Assembly: GCF_024206495.1 (NCBI RefSeq)
Contig: NZ_JAMBPQ010000005.1
Span: 1 to 64,000, forward strand
Reading direction: 5' to 3'
DNA length: 64,000 nucleotides
Source: Paraburkholderia sp. CNPSo 3272
GTDB taxonomy: Bacteria > Pseudomonadota > Gammaproteobacteria > Burkholderiales > Burkholderiaceae
Below, piece after piece: positions 26,509 to 35,405 of this stretch. Under the pieces are notes generated by a model. It was not told the DNA's origin. It searched no databases and saw only the letters and a program-made list of their open reading frames with translations. The position numbers and the translations under genes are program-made. Numbering within the stretch: the first letter of the stretch is position 1; every line of letters begins with the position of its first letter.

Positions 26509-27744
26509 TCAGAACACGCGGCCTTCGGTGAGGTGGGTCGTCACGCCGTTCAGGGCGTAGTCGCCCACGACGCGCGCTTTGTGCAGCAGCGGGTTGTGAC
26601 TGAAGATCGTGCGCAGGTTGCGCCAGTGCCGGTCGAAATTGTGCGCGCGCGAAGTGGCCGAAGCTCCCCCGGCTTCGAACAGGCGCTCTGCGGCTTCGAG
26701 CGCCAGCTTGCTCACCACGAGCTGCGTTCGCGCCGTCGCGAGCGCGCCTTCCAGCACGAGCTGATCCGCGTCCGGCGCACCCGCGCGGATCGCATGCGCC
26801 GACCGATCGAGCGTGCGGGCGTTCTCGCGCACCAGCGCGTCAATCGCATGGCTGTGCGCGGTCAGCGTGCCGACGACCTGCTGAATGAAGGCATCCTCGC
26901 GTGCGGAGGGCGCCGTGCTGTGCAGTACGGGGCGCCCATGCTCCACCACGTAGCGCTTCGCATCCGCGACCACGTTGCGAACGATGCCAGCGGCCACCGC
27001 TACCAGGTGGAGCTGCCGCAGCGCGCCGCCATGACGGCCGGCGAGCGTGGCCAAGCCGCGTTCGGTAATCTCGTCCGCACGCACCAGCAAGTTCTCGAAC
27101 ACGAGACTGCCGCTCGCCGTCATGCGCTGCCCCATGCCGTCCCAGTCATCGAGGACCGTGAGTCCTTCGCGCCGCACCGGCACGATCGCCACCACCGGTT
27201 GCCCCTCGTCGTTCAGCACGCTCAGGCGCGCGTAGTCGGAAAAGGCCGTGCCCGTCGAATAGTATTTGCGGCCGTCGAGCCGGTAATGCTCGCCGTCGCG
27301 CCGGAGCGCCGTGGTGTATTCGCCCGGACGCGACGTCCCGAGTTCGGTCGAGGCGCCGCCGAAAATGGCGCCGTCGATCACGCGCTGAATCTGCAAGTCG
27401 TTGAACGGCGTGCGCGCCGAGAGCAGCAGCGCTTCGGTCTGGTCGTAGTGAATCCGAAGTGCGTGCGCGAGATTGCTGTCGGCCGCGGCCAGCGTGGCGA
27501 CTACGTCGAATTCGTCCACGAGCGAGCCGCCCAGGCCGCCCCACTCGACCGGCAGCCTGAGGCGTCCCAGCCCCGAGCGCCGGAACGCGTCGAAGCCCTC
27601 GAACGGCAATTCGCGGCGCCCTTCGCGCGCAGCCGCGTCCTTGCCGATCTCGTTGGCGAGCGATGGCAAGTCGGCGAGCGCATCCTGCAACGACAAACTG
27701 GCCGCGCGAGCGCGCACCGGAAGTTGAGTGGGAAGAGCGGACAT
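26509..27744 (-). CDS. SfnB/DszC-like acyl-CoA-dehydrogenase-fold monooxygenase
   Basis: 411 residues (DszC has 417). Acyl-CoA dehydrogenase fold: N-terminal helices, middle beta domain (ILNDEGQPVVAIVPVRREG-type region) and C-terminal helices with HNFDRHWRNLRTIFSHNP, which matches the conserved FDRxWRNxRT of DszC and SfnB. Catalytic-base Glu of true acyl-CoA dehydrogenases is not evident, consistent with a flavin monooxygenase. AAGGAAAA precedes ATG 27744. First gene of an operon with the DszA-like gene and divergent from the DszB-like gene. Function: sulfur acquisition from organosulfur compounds is the best inference. Confidence 0.82.
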   Translation of the reverse strand: MSALPTQLPVRARAASLSLQDALADLPSLANEIGKDAAAREGRRELPFEGFDAFRRSGLGRLRLPVEWGGLGGSLVDEFDVVATLAAADSNLAHALRIHYDQTEALLLSARTPFNDLQIQRVIDGAIFGGASTELGTSRPGEYTTALRRDGEHYRLDGRKYYSTGTAFSDYARLSVLNDEGQPVVAIVPVRREGLTVLDDWDGMGQRMTASGSLVFENLLVRADEITERGLATLAGRHGGALRQLHLVAVAAGIVRNVVADAKRYVVEHGRPVLHSTAPSAREDAFIQQVVGTLTAHSHAIDALVRENARTLDRSAHAIRAGAPDADQLVLEGALATARTQLVVSKLALEAAERLFEAGGASATSRAHNFDRHWRNLRTIFSHNPLLHKARVVGDYALNGVTTHLTEGRVF

Positions 27745-27863
27745 TGAGTTTTCCTTTTTGTCAGGCCCGCGAATTGTGTCGATTCCCGGGCGGCCACGGG
27801 GCGTCTTGCCAGAAGGAAAAGTATAGGGAGCGCATTGCCCGCGACTAACCACGGAATTCGCAT

Positions 27864-27877
27864 TTTGTTATTCGCAT
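27864..27877. promoter_or_regulatory. TTTGTTATTCGCAT element in DszC-like/DszB-like divergent promoter
   Basis: Matches the element at 23791-23804 at 13 of 14 positions. It lies 120 bases before the DszC-like start and 162 before the DszB-like start, in the AT-rich divergent control region. Possible shared regulator site. Confidence 0.35.
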
Positions 27878-28038
27878 CTCTGCGTTGGCCTGCAGTCTGC
27901 GCAATCGGACAGCACGAGATTGCGGCCAAAGTAAATCACTTGCGCACGCGAACCTATTTCACGATTCGTTCTTTGACCTCGCCGCAAGCGCTTGCCGATA
28001 ATCGATTGTTCCATGCCGCCCGCGACCGAGGAATTTTT

Positions 28039-29103
28039 ATGACGCTGCTCTGGTACACCCGTTGCCCTGCGCCGACGCCATTCGGCATCGCCGCGCAGCA
28101 AGGATTGCTGCAGGAGGAATTCGCCGCCGACGGCATCGAAGTGAAGGCATTGCAGGACGCCGACGACCCGGCCATTCGCCGCTCGCACTTCACGCATACG
28201 CAGCCGCGGTCGTTTCGCCAGGGCGGCAACATACCGGCGCTATGGGCGCGGGCGCAAGGCAGCGATACGCGGCTCGTCGGTTTGAGCTGGGTCGATGAGT
28301 TCCAGGCGCTCATCACGCTCGATTCGCACCTCACGCCCACGCGCGCTTCGCTCGCAGGGCGCCGCTTCGGATTACCGATCAATGCCGCCGCTGGCGTCGT
28401 CGATTTCCATCGTGCCACGGCTTTGCGTGGCTTTCATACGCTGCTCGAAGCCATCGGCGTCTCGTCAGCCGAGGTCGAATTCGTCGATCTGCCGCATGCG
28501 CCCCGTGGCCTCGCCCACGCAAAGCCGGACGAATCCGCACCGCTCGGCGAATGGCTCGATGCGCAGCGCGCTCACGAGTTTTCCCGCGAGGCGGCGGCGC
28601 TTCTGCGTGGCGAGGCCGACGTAGTGTTCGTCAAAGGCGCGACCGGCCTCGATATTGCCAACGTGCTCGGCGCGCGCGTGCTGGTCGACATCAGCGCGCA
28701 TCCCGACCGGCGGGCGCACGCGAACAACGGTACGCCGCGCCCGCTCACGGTCGATGCGCAACTCCTGCGCGAACGCCCCGATCTCGTCGAACGCGTGCTG
28801 GTTCGCACGCTCGACGTGGCCGCGTGGGCTGGCGCGCATCCCGGCGAAGTCACGCGCTATGTCGCCCGCGAAGTGCGCAGCGCCGAGCACTGGGTGACAC
28901 GCGCGTATCGCGCGGGCCTGCACCGGCAACTCGCGATCGGACTCGATGCCGCAGCGCTCGACGCGCTCGCGCACTTCAAGCGCTTTCTCTTTGAGCAGGG
29001 CTTTATCGCGGACGATTTCGACTTCGCGCAATGGGTCGAGCCGGCGCCGCTCGAGGCGGCGATGGCCCGCCGCGCGGAGCGTACCGGCGTGCTCGCAGGC
29101 TAA
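28039..29103 (+). CDS. DszB-like sulfinate desulfinase candidate (periplasmic-binding-protein fold)
   Basis: 354 residues (DszB has 365). The start is fixed by GAGG seven bases before ATG 28039; there is no signal peptide, so it is cytoplasmic, unlike transporter binding proteins. Comparison with DszB from memory shows the catalytic residues kept: C9 in YTRCPAP (DszB C27), H50 in SHFTHTQP (H60) and R60 followed by QGGNIPALW (R70), with the same ten-residue H-to-R spacing. DszB splits a C-S bond to release sulfite. It is divergent from the DszC/DszA-like pair. Automated pipelines would probably call it an ABC substrate-binding protein. Confidence 0.75.
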   Translation: MTLLWYTRCPAPTPFGIAAQQGLLQEEFAADGIEVKALQDADDPAIRRSHFTHTQPRSFRQGGNIPALWARAQGSDTRLVGLSWVDEFQALITLDSHLTPTRASLAGRRFGLPINAAAGVVDFHRATALRGFHTLLEAIGVSSAEVEFVDLPHAPRGLAHAKPDESAPLGEWLDAQRAHEFSREAAALLRGEADVVFVKGATGLDIANVLGARVLVDISAHPDRRAHANNGTPRPLTVDAQLLRERPDLVERVLVRTLDVAAWAGAHPGEVTRYVAREVRSAEHWVTRAYRAGLHRQLAIGLDAAALDALAHFKRFLFEQGFIADDFDFAQWVEPAPLEAAMARRAERTGVLAG

Positions 29104-29159
29104 CCAAAGCGGCGCTGCCTGCCAGCGTCCAATTCCTCTTATCGTCTGTCGCCGAACCG

Positions 29160-30755
29160 ATGATCGCTCTTCTACTACGCACGGCGCCGCGCCGTGCCGT
29201 TCTGATGCTCCTCGTCATGGTGAGCGTGGCCGCTCACGTTGCCGCGCACGCGCAAACGCGCGGCGGCACGCTCAATTTCGTGGTGACCCCGGAGCCGACG
29301 GCGCTCGTAGATGTCGCCACAACGGCCGTGAATGTCCTCAAGGTCAGCCCGAAAGTGATTGAAGGGTTGCTCGACTACGACTTCGATCTGAAGCCCAAGC
29401 CGCTGCTCGCCACTTCATGGGAGATCGAGGATGGCGGCCGCCGCTACGTGTTTCATCTGCGGCACGGCGTGAAATGGCACGACGGTGCGCCGTTTACGTC
29501 GGCCGACGTTGCATGGTCGATCGAAACGCTGCGCCGGGTGCATCCGCGAGCGCGCACCACCTTCGCGAACGTCACCGCGATCGCCACGCCGGACCCCTAT
29601 ACTGTAGTGCTGACGCTCAGCGAGCCCACGCCATGGCTGATACGTGCGTTCTCGGCTTCGGAAACGCCGATCCTGCCGAAGCACCTCTACGAAGACAAGG
29701 ACGTGCTCGCGAATCCGGCCAACAACGCGCCCATCGGCACCGGCCCGTTTCGCTTCGTCAAGTGGGTACGCGGCAGCTACATCGAATATGCGCGCAACGA
29801 CGACTACTGGACCGCCGGCAAGCCGTATCTGGACCGCATCATTGTGAAGATCATCGCCGACCCTGCCGCGCGCGCGGTGGCGTTCGAGGACGGCTCGGTC
29901 GATCTCAGCGGCGATACGCCCGTGCCGCTCGTGGACCTCGACCGGCTCAAGGCCAATACAAAGCTCGGCATCGAAACCCGCGGCTATGAGTTTCAGGCGG
30001 GCGTCGCACGGATCGAGTTCAATCTCGACAATCCGGTGCTCAAGACGTTGAAGGTGCGACAGGCGATTGCCTCGGCGATCGATCGCGAAGTCATCCGCAG
30101 GGTGATCTACTACGGCTACGCGACGCCCACCGCGAGCCCGCTGATGCCCTCGAACCCCTACTACGACCCGGCACCCGCGCCCTACCCGTTCGACATCGCG
30201 CGCGCCAACCGTCTGCTCGACGAGGCCGGTTATCCGCGCAAGGCGGACGGCACGCGCTTCGCGCTCACGCTCGACCCGCTGCCCATCGGCGACCTGCCGG
30301 CGCGTACGGGCGAGTACATCAAGTCGGCGCTCGCCCGCGTGGGCATCGCCGTGACGATCCGCAATCAGGATCTGGCGGCCTACTTGAAGCGCGTCTATAC
30401 CGACCGGCAATTCGATTTCACTGTGAATGGCATGAGCAATCTGTTCGATCCGGTGGTGGGCGTGGCGCGTTTGTACACGACCGACAACTTTCGCCCCGGC
30501 GTGCCCTTCACCAACGGCTCGCACTACAGCAACCCGCAAGTCGACGGCCTGTTTGCGCAGGCTGCGCGGGAAAGCGATGAAACGAAGCGCAAGCAGCAGT
30601 TCGTGCAGATCCAGCGCATTCTGGAGCACGATCTGCCGGACCTGAATCTCGTGTCGCCGCAGTGGGTGACGCTCGCGTCGAAGCGTGTGCACAACCACGC
30701 CATTTCACCCGACGGCACGGCCGCGAGTTTCGCCGATGTCTGGCTGTCGCGGTGA
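29160..30755 (+). CDS. Orphan peptide-type ABC substrate-binding protein
   Basis: 531 residues with a signal peptide (cleavage after AAHA before QTRGG). Family-5 binding protein, paralogous to 21984-23582 (shared GGTLN, EGLLxYDFDLxP, ANNAPIGTGPFRF-type segments). It has no permease or ATPase of its own and lies 56 bases after the DszB-like gene, so it probably feeds the DppBC-like channel at 18248-21941 with a different or overlapping substrate. Confidence 0.9.
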   Translation: MIALLLRTAPRRAVLMLLVMVSVAAHVAAHAQTRGGTLNFVVTPEPTALVDVATTAVNVLKVSPKVIEGLLDYDFDLKPKPLLATSWEIEDGGRRYVFHLRHGVKWHDGAPFTSADVAWSIETLRRVHPRARTTFANVTAIATPDPYTVVLTLSEPTPWLIRAFSASETPILPKHLYEDKDVLANPANNAPIGTGPFRFVKWVRGSYIEYARNDDYWTAGKPYLDRIIVKIIADPAARAVAFEDGSVDLSGDTPVPLVDLDRLKANTKLGIETRGYEFQAGVARIEFNLDNPVLKTLKVRQAIASAIDREVIRRVIYYGYATPTASPLMPSNPYYDPAPAPYPFDIARANRLLDEAGYPRKADGTRFALTLDPLPIGDLPARTGEYIKSALARVGIAVTIRNQDLAAYLKRVYTDRQFDFTVNGMSNLFDPVVGVARLYTTDNFRPGVPFTNGSHYSNPQVDGLFAQAARESDETKRKQQFVQIQRILEHDLPDLNLVSPQWVTLASKRVHNHAISPDGTAASFADVWLSR

Positions 30756-30797
30756 GCGCGCTCACGTCGCACTGTTTGAATGACTCAAGGAACATCC

Positions 30798-31850
30798 ATG
30801 GACTATCGGCAACTGGGCCATAGCGGCCTGAAAATCTCCACGCTGACGCTCGGCACGATGATGTTCGGCGGACCAACCGACGACGCCACGGCCGAACGCA
30901 TCATCGAAGCCGCGCAGGAGCAAGGCGTGAATTCGATCGATACCGCCGACGTCTACCACCAGGGCGAGTCGGAGCGCGTGGTGGGCCGGCATATCGCGCG
31001 ACAACGCGACCGCTGGGTGCTCGCCACGAAGTTCGGCAACCCCGTTGGCAACCCGCGCGAGATCAATGCGGCCGGCGCGTCGCGCAAGCACGTGATCCGC
31101 GCGGTCGAAGCGAGTCTCGGGCGGCTCGATACCGATTATCTGGACCTCGTGTATCTGCATCGCGAGGACCACCACACACCGGTCGAGGAAACCGTGCGTG
31201 CGCTGGGCGATCTGATCGCGGCAGGCAAACTGAGACACTACGGGCTGTCGAATCATCGCGCCTGGCGCATTGCCGAGTTCAGCCGCGTGGCCGATCTGCT
31301 GGGTGTTTCGCGGCCCGTTGCGAGCCAGCCGCTCTACAACCTGGCCAATCGCCAGGTCGAGGCGGAGCAGTTGAGCGCCGCCTGGCACTACGGACTTGGC
31401 GTGATCTCGTACAGCCCGCTCGCGCGCGGCGTGCTGACCGGCAAGTACGAGCCCGGCGCCCAGCCCGGCGCCGACACGCGCGCGGGACGGCAGGACCGTC
31501 GCCTGAGCGAGACCGAATGGCGCGCGGAAACAATCGAGCTCGCGCGGCGCGTGCAAGCGCATGCTCAGAGGCGAAATCTCACCCCTGCGCAGTTCGCGCT
31601 GGCGTGGGTGCTCAATAGCCGCTATATCACATCGGCGATCGCGGGGCCGCGCACAGAAGCGCAATGGCGCGACTATCTGCCCGCGCTGCAGTATCGACTC
31701 GATGAGGATGACGAAGCATTTGTCGACTCGCTCGTGGCAAGCGGACATCCTTCGACACCGGGATTCAACGACCCCGGTCACCCGTTCTTCGGACGCCTCG
31801 TGCGCCACGGCGCTCCGCAAGACCCGCGTGCGCCGGGCGGCGAACGCTAA
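30798..31850 (+). CDS. Aldo/keto reductase
   Basis: 350 residues of the AKR (beta/alpha)8 barrel. The catalytic tetrad is intact: D48 (SIDTADVY), Y53, K78 (ATKFG) and H121 (YLHRED). C-terminal NADPH-binding elements (AIAGPRTEAQ) are present. AAGGAA lies upstream of ATG 30798. It is in line with the DszB-like and binding-protein genes and the following SfnB-like gene, so it may reduce an aldehyde or ketone produced by desulfurization. Substrate unknown. Confidence 0.9.
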   Translation: MDYRQLGHSGLKISTLTLGTMMFGGPTDDATAERIIEAAQEQGVNSIDTADVYHQGESERVVGRHIARQRDRWVLATKFGNPVGNPREINAAGASRKHVIRAVEASLGRLDTDYLDLVYLHREDHHTPVEETVRALGDLIAAGKLRHYGLSNHRAWRIAEFSRVADLLGVSRPVASQPLYNLANRQVEAEQLSAAWHYGLGVISYSPLARGVLTGKYEPGAQPGADTRAGRQDRRLSETEWRAETIELARRVQAHAQRRNLTPAQFALAWVLNSRYITSAIAGPRTEAQWRDYLPALQYRLDEDDEAFVDSLVASGHPSTPGFNDPGHPFFGRLVRHGAPQDPRAPGGER

Positions 31851-31868
31851 TTAGCCAGGGAGTGCACC

Positions 31869-33065
31869 TTGAACGCATTCACTCCTGACGCCGCGCTCGC
31901 GCGCGACGAGGATCACGCCACCGCGCTGATCGAGCGCGCGGCGCTGCACGGCCGCGCGTTTGCCGCCCTGGCAGACGAGCATGACCGCAATGCCACCGCG
32001 CCGCTCGAGCAATTCCGCGCATTGCGCGAAGCGGGCCTGCTGCGCGCGAATATTGCCCGCAGCGACGGTGGCTTCGGCGCGGGGCTCGCGGTGGCGCGTG
32101 CGATCGTCGCCGAAATCGCCTATGGCGATCCATCGGTCGCGCTCATTCTCTCGATGCATTACAGCCAGCACGCCATGATCGTGCACGACGCGCGCGAGCA
32201 AACGGGAAACTGGCCCGCGGCGCTCGCGCAGCGCCTCACGCGGGCGAGCGTGGAAGGCCGCGCGCTCGTCAACGCGGCCCAGGTCGAACCCGCGCTCGGT
32301 TCGCCCTCGCACGGCGGGCTGCCGGAAACGCTCGCGCGCCGCGAAGGCGCCGCGTGGCGCATTTCGGGACATAAGCTCTATGTGACGGGCGCGCCCTTGC
32401 TTACGTGGATCAACGTGCTCGCCCGCACCGACGAACCGGAGCCGCGCCTCGGCCATTTTCTCGTGCCCCGAGAGGCGGCCGGCGTGCGCATCGTGGAGAC
32501 CTGGGACCCGCTCGGCATGCGGGCGAGCACGAGCCACGATGTGGTGTTCACGGACGTGGCGATTTCCATCGACGATGTCGTCGGCTTGAGGCCGGCCCAT
32601 CTCGGCGTGCAGCGCGATCCGCACGCTACGGCGTGGTACTTCAGCCTGGTCGGCACGGTCTACGACGGCGCAGCGCGGGCGGCGCGGGACTGGCTGCTCG
32701 CCTTCCTCGCCGAGCGCAAGCCCGCTGCGCTAGGCGGTGCGGCGCTCGCCACCGTTCCCATCGTGCAGGAAAGCGTGGGGCGCATCGAGATGCTGCTGGC
32801 AAGCAACGACTGGCTGCTGCGCACCCATGCCGACGCGATCGACGCAGGAACCGCGCCTGCCGAGCTGTCTGCCGTCGTCAAGCACAACGTCGTGGACAAT
32901 GCCATTCGGGCCGTGGATATCGCGCTCGAACTCGCGGGCAACCACGGAATTGCGCGGCACAATCCGCTCGAGCGCCATCACCGCAATGTGCAGTGCGCGC
33001 GCATTCACGCGCCGTCCAACAGCTTGCTGCGTACCATGGCGGCGCGTCGCGCGCTGGGCTTGTGA
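31869..33065 (+). CDS. Second SfnB/DszC-like acyl-CoA-dehydrogenase-fold oxidoreductase
   Basis: 398 residues starting at TTG 31869, preceded by AGGGAG; no better ATG exists in frame. Acyl-CoA dehydrogenase fold with the middle segment GMRASTSHDVVFTDVAI and a C-terminal ELAGNHGIARHNPLERHHRNVQCARIH. The last part resembles sulfur-acquisition monooxygenases more than fatty-acid enzymes. Last gene of the plus-strand run 28039-33065. Probably a flavin-dependent oxygenase acting with the sulfur genes; a conventional acyl-CoA dehydrogenase cannot be excluded. Confidence 0.75.
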   Translation: MNAFTPDAALARDEDHATALIERAALHGRAFAALADEHDRNATAPLEQFRALREAGLLRANIARSDGGFGAGLAVARAIVAEIAYGDPSVALILSMHYSQHAMIVHDAREQTGNWPAALAQRLTRASVEGRALVNAAQVEPALGSPSHGGLPETLARREGAAWRISGHKLYVTGAPLLTWINVLARTDEPEPRLGHFLVPREAAGVRIVETWDPLGMRASTSHDVVFTDVAISIDDVVGLRPAHLGVQRDPHATAWYFSLVGTVYDGAARAARDWLLAFLAERKPAALGGAALATVPIVQESVGRIEMLLASNDWLLRTHADAIDAGTAPAELSAVVKHNVVDNAIRAVDIALELAGNHGIARHNPLERHHRNVQCARIHAPSNSLLRTMAARRALGL

Positions 33066-33075
33066 GTTGTGAGAA

Positions 33076-33104
33076 AGCCCCGGCGCACGCGGGCGGCCGG
33101 GGCT
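33076..33104. terminator. Bidirectional terminator
   Basis: Perfect 9-bp stem AGCCCCGGC/GCCGGGGCT between the convergent SfnB-like and SsuA-like genes, flanked by A-rich and T-rich sequence on the proper sides. Confidence 0.65.
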
Positions 33105-33122
33105 GATGAGAAAATCGTCGCG

Positions 33123-34085
33123 CTAAACGATTCCCGGCGCTGCCGCTTCGAGCACGTTCACGCGCTTCGGAATCAGCTTGAGGTCGAAGAAGGTATTGGC
33201 GATTTGCTGCTGCTCGGCGAGGATGGCCTTCGTGATCGGCCCGGTGCCGAATTGCACGCGTCCGATCGCCTCGCCCACCACGTCGTTCGGCAAGCCCCAC
33301 ACCTGGGCGAGCTGAGCGGCTAGCGCGGCGCGGTTAGCTTGCCCCCACTGATCGATCTGGCTCAACTCTTCGATGAGGATCTTGATGACATCCGGGTTTT
33401 GTTTCGCGTAACTGAGCGACGAAAAATAGTAGCCGCGGTTGCCGACCACGCCGCTCGCATCGGCGAGAATGCGGGCGTCGAGGGTCTTTTGCGCGGCGGC
33501 GAGAAACGGATCCCAGATCACCCACGCGTCGATAGCGCCGCGCTCGAACGCCGCGCGCGCATCGGCGGGCGCGAGGAACACGACTTTCACGTCGCCATAC
33601 TGAATATTGTGCGCCTGCAGCAGCTTCACGAGGAAATAGTGGACGTTGCTGCCGCGATTGAGCGCGATGGCCTTGCCCTTGAGATCCGCCACGCTGCGAA
33701 TGGCCGAGGCGTGCGGCACGAGCACCGCTTCCGCTTGTGGCCGCGGCACCGTGGCCGCGACGTAGGCGAGCGGCGCGCCGGCCGCCTGCGCGAAGATGGG
33801 CGGCGCCTCGCCCACGTCGCCAAAGTCGATCGAGCCTACGTTGAGGGCTTCGAGTTGCACCGGGCCTGCATCGAACTCTGTCCATGTGACCGCGACGCCG
33901 AGGGGAGCAAGCCGTTTCTCCAGCGTTCCGCGTCCTTTCAGCAGACTCAGATAACCTTTCTGATTGCCTACGCGCAACGTACGCGATGCGCTGGCCGCGC
34001 GCGCGGGAAGCGCGCCGAGCACTGGCAACGCGGCGAGCGCAGCGGCTCCGGCTGAGATTCGAATGAAGTTGCGGCGTGCGTTCAT
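33123..34085 (-). CDS. Aliphatic-sulfonate-type ABC substrate-binding protein (SsuA-like), orphan
   Basis: 320 residues. The N-terminus MNARRNFIRISAGAAALAAL is a Tat- or Sec-type signal ending near ARAAS. Mature sequence RTLRVGNQKGYLSLLKGRG, PVQLEALNVGSIDFGDVGEAPPIFAQ and DAWVIWDPFLAAAQ are hallmarks of SsuA/TauA-family receptors. No SsuB or SsuC gene is in the window, so the partner permease must be elsewhere. Its presence next to the DszB-like locus strengthens a sulfonate/sulfone theme. Confidence 0.9.
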   Translation of the reverse strand: MNARRNFIRISAGAAALAALPVLGALPARAASASRTLRVGNQKGYLSLLKGRGTLEKRLAPLGVAVTWTEFDAGPVQLEALNVGSIDFGDVGEAPPIFAQAAGAPLAYVAATVPRPQAEAVLVPHASAIRSVADLKGKAIALNRGSNVHYFLVKLLQAHNIQYGDVKVVFLAPADARAAFERGAIDAWVIWDPFLAAAQKTLDARILADASGVVGNRGYYFSSLSYAKQNPDVIKILIEELSQIDQWGQANRAALAAQLAQVWGLPNDVVGEAIGRVQFGTGPITKAILAEQQQIANTFFDLKLIPKRVNVLEAAAPGIV

Positions 34086-34302
34086 GCGTGGCTGCCTCGG
34101 CGATAGATAAGAAAGAAGTCGATGTTATAAGCCGCCCGGCAGCCAGAAAACCATCAAATCCTGCGCTTCTAATTCCCGCTAGAGATAACAGCGTTGCTTC
34201 GAATTCAATGCGGGCAGCCGATATGTAAATCTCGATTAAATATTGGCCGCTCGCGAAAGGCGCAACCATAATCGGCCTTTCCAACCCACGAAGCCATTCA
34301 CC

Positions 34303-35130
34303 ATGCGATATCGATTAGTTGTCCAAATATTATTCTCCACTATCGCGCTGATTGCGCTGCAGTCGCCGGTTGTCAATGCCGCAGATAAGTCCGCGCACGT
34401 TTTGCGAGTCGGCTTTGTGCCCGGACCGTACGCCGACGAGTTCCGCGAAGGCGTCGAGCCGCAGCTCAAGCGCAAGGGCTACACCATCCAGTACGTGAAC
34501 TTCAGCACCGGACTCGAGGCGAACCAGGCGGTGTGGCACGGCGAAATTGCCGCCGACGTAATGCAGCACAGCGTCTATCTGAAGGCGTACAACGACCGGA
34601 ACAGCACCGACCTCGTCGGCGTCGTGCAAGTGCCGACGCCACCCATGGGCCTCTACTCGATACGCCATCATTCACTCTCCGGGGTGAAGGCCGGCGCAAC
34701 GGTCGCCGTGCCGAACGACCCCGTCAACCTCGAACGCGCGCTCAAGATTCTTCAAGCGATTGGCTGGATCCGCATTCGCGAGAATCCGAATCCCGTCGAT
34801 GTCTCCGAGCGCGACGTGGTTGCCAATCCCGCCGGCATTCGCATCGTCCCGCTCGAAACCGCACAGGCGCCGCGCGCACTCGAGGACGTCGATTTCGCGG
34901 CCATCCAGGGCAACTTCGCCATTTCCAGCGGGCACCGTCTGACCGAGGCACTGGCGCTCGAACAAATGCGCTCGCCTTACGTGAATCAGGTGGTCGTCAA
35001 ATCGGCAAACCGCAATTCACAGGAAACCGCCGATATCGTCGCGGCCTATCGTTCGGATGAATTCCGAGCGGCGATCCTGCGCAACCCGACCTACCGGGGC
35101 TATCGCCTGCCCGATTATTTTCCGCACTAA
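34303..35130 (+). CDS. MetQ/NlpA-family substrate-binding protein without lipobox
   Basis: 275 residues. Signal peptide ends PVVNA before ADKSAHVLRVGF; there is no Cys, so it should be a soluble periplasmic protein rather than the usual lipoprotein. The body has NlpA features (GFVPGPYADEFREGVEPQL, YVNFSTGLEANQAVWHGEIAADVMQH, AVPNDPVNLERALKILQ). Members bind D/L-methionine or related compounds. No MetN or MetI gene is adjacent. Divergent from the SsuA-like gene, third orphan receptor of the island. Confidence 0.87.
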   Translation: MRYRLVVQILFSTIALIALQSPVVNAADKSAHVLRVGFVPGPYADEFREGVEPQLKRKGYTIQYVNFSTGLEANQAVWHGEIAADVMQHSVYLKAYNDRNSTDLVGVVQVPTPPMGLYSIRHHSLSGVKAGATVAVPNDPVNLERALKILQAIGWIRIRENPNPVDVSERDVVANPAGIRIVPLETAQAPRALEDVDFAAIQGNFAISSGHRLTEALALEQMRSPYVNQVVVKSANRNSQETADIVAAYRSDEFRAAILRNPTYRGYRLPDYFPH

Positions 35131-35140
35131 CGCGTTCGAT

Positions 35141-35241
35141 GTTTCGGGCGCCAGTCGCGCGCCGCGGTGGATTATGTGTCGCCACTGCTCTATGCCTGGC
35201 ACTTCGGCAACCTCGCGATCCATCCGGCCGACTTCAGGTAG
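35141..35241 (+). pseudogene. Possible short gene remnant
   Basis: A stop-ended frame reads AAVDYVSPLLYAWHFGNLAIHP..., protein-like but without start codon or ribosome site and only about 30 codons long. The LLYAWHFGNL part faintly recalls PepSY-associated membrane proteins. It could be the tail of a deleted gene. Confidence 0.2.
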
Positions 35242-35287
35242 CGGTGTCGGCCGATATCAAGCATCTGTTCTAACCCGCAATACGAGC

Positions 35288-35316
35288 CGCAGCCCGGCCG
35301 GTTTGACCGGGCTGCG
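35288..35316 (+). terminator. Hairpin after the MetQ-like gene
   Basis: 10-bp stem CGCAGCCCGG/CCGGGCTGCG with a 9-base loop. No T-tract follows, so termination efficiency is doubtful. Confidence 0.4.
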
Positions 35317-35405
35317 CGATCGTCCAGCCCGTTGGACAAAGAGGCGTTCCTTTGGACGCGCACGCGCATCCGCCCTACGATGCGTGTCGCCCCGCTCATT
35401 CCGGA

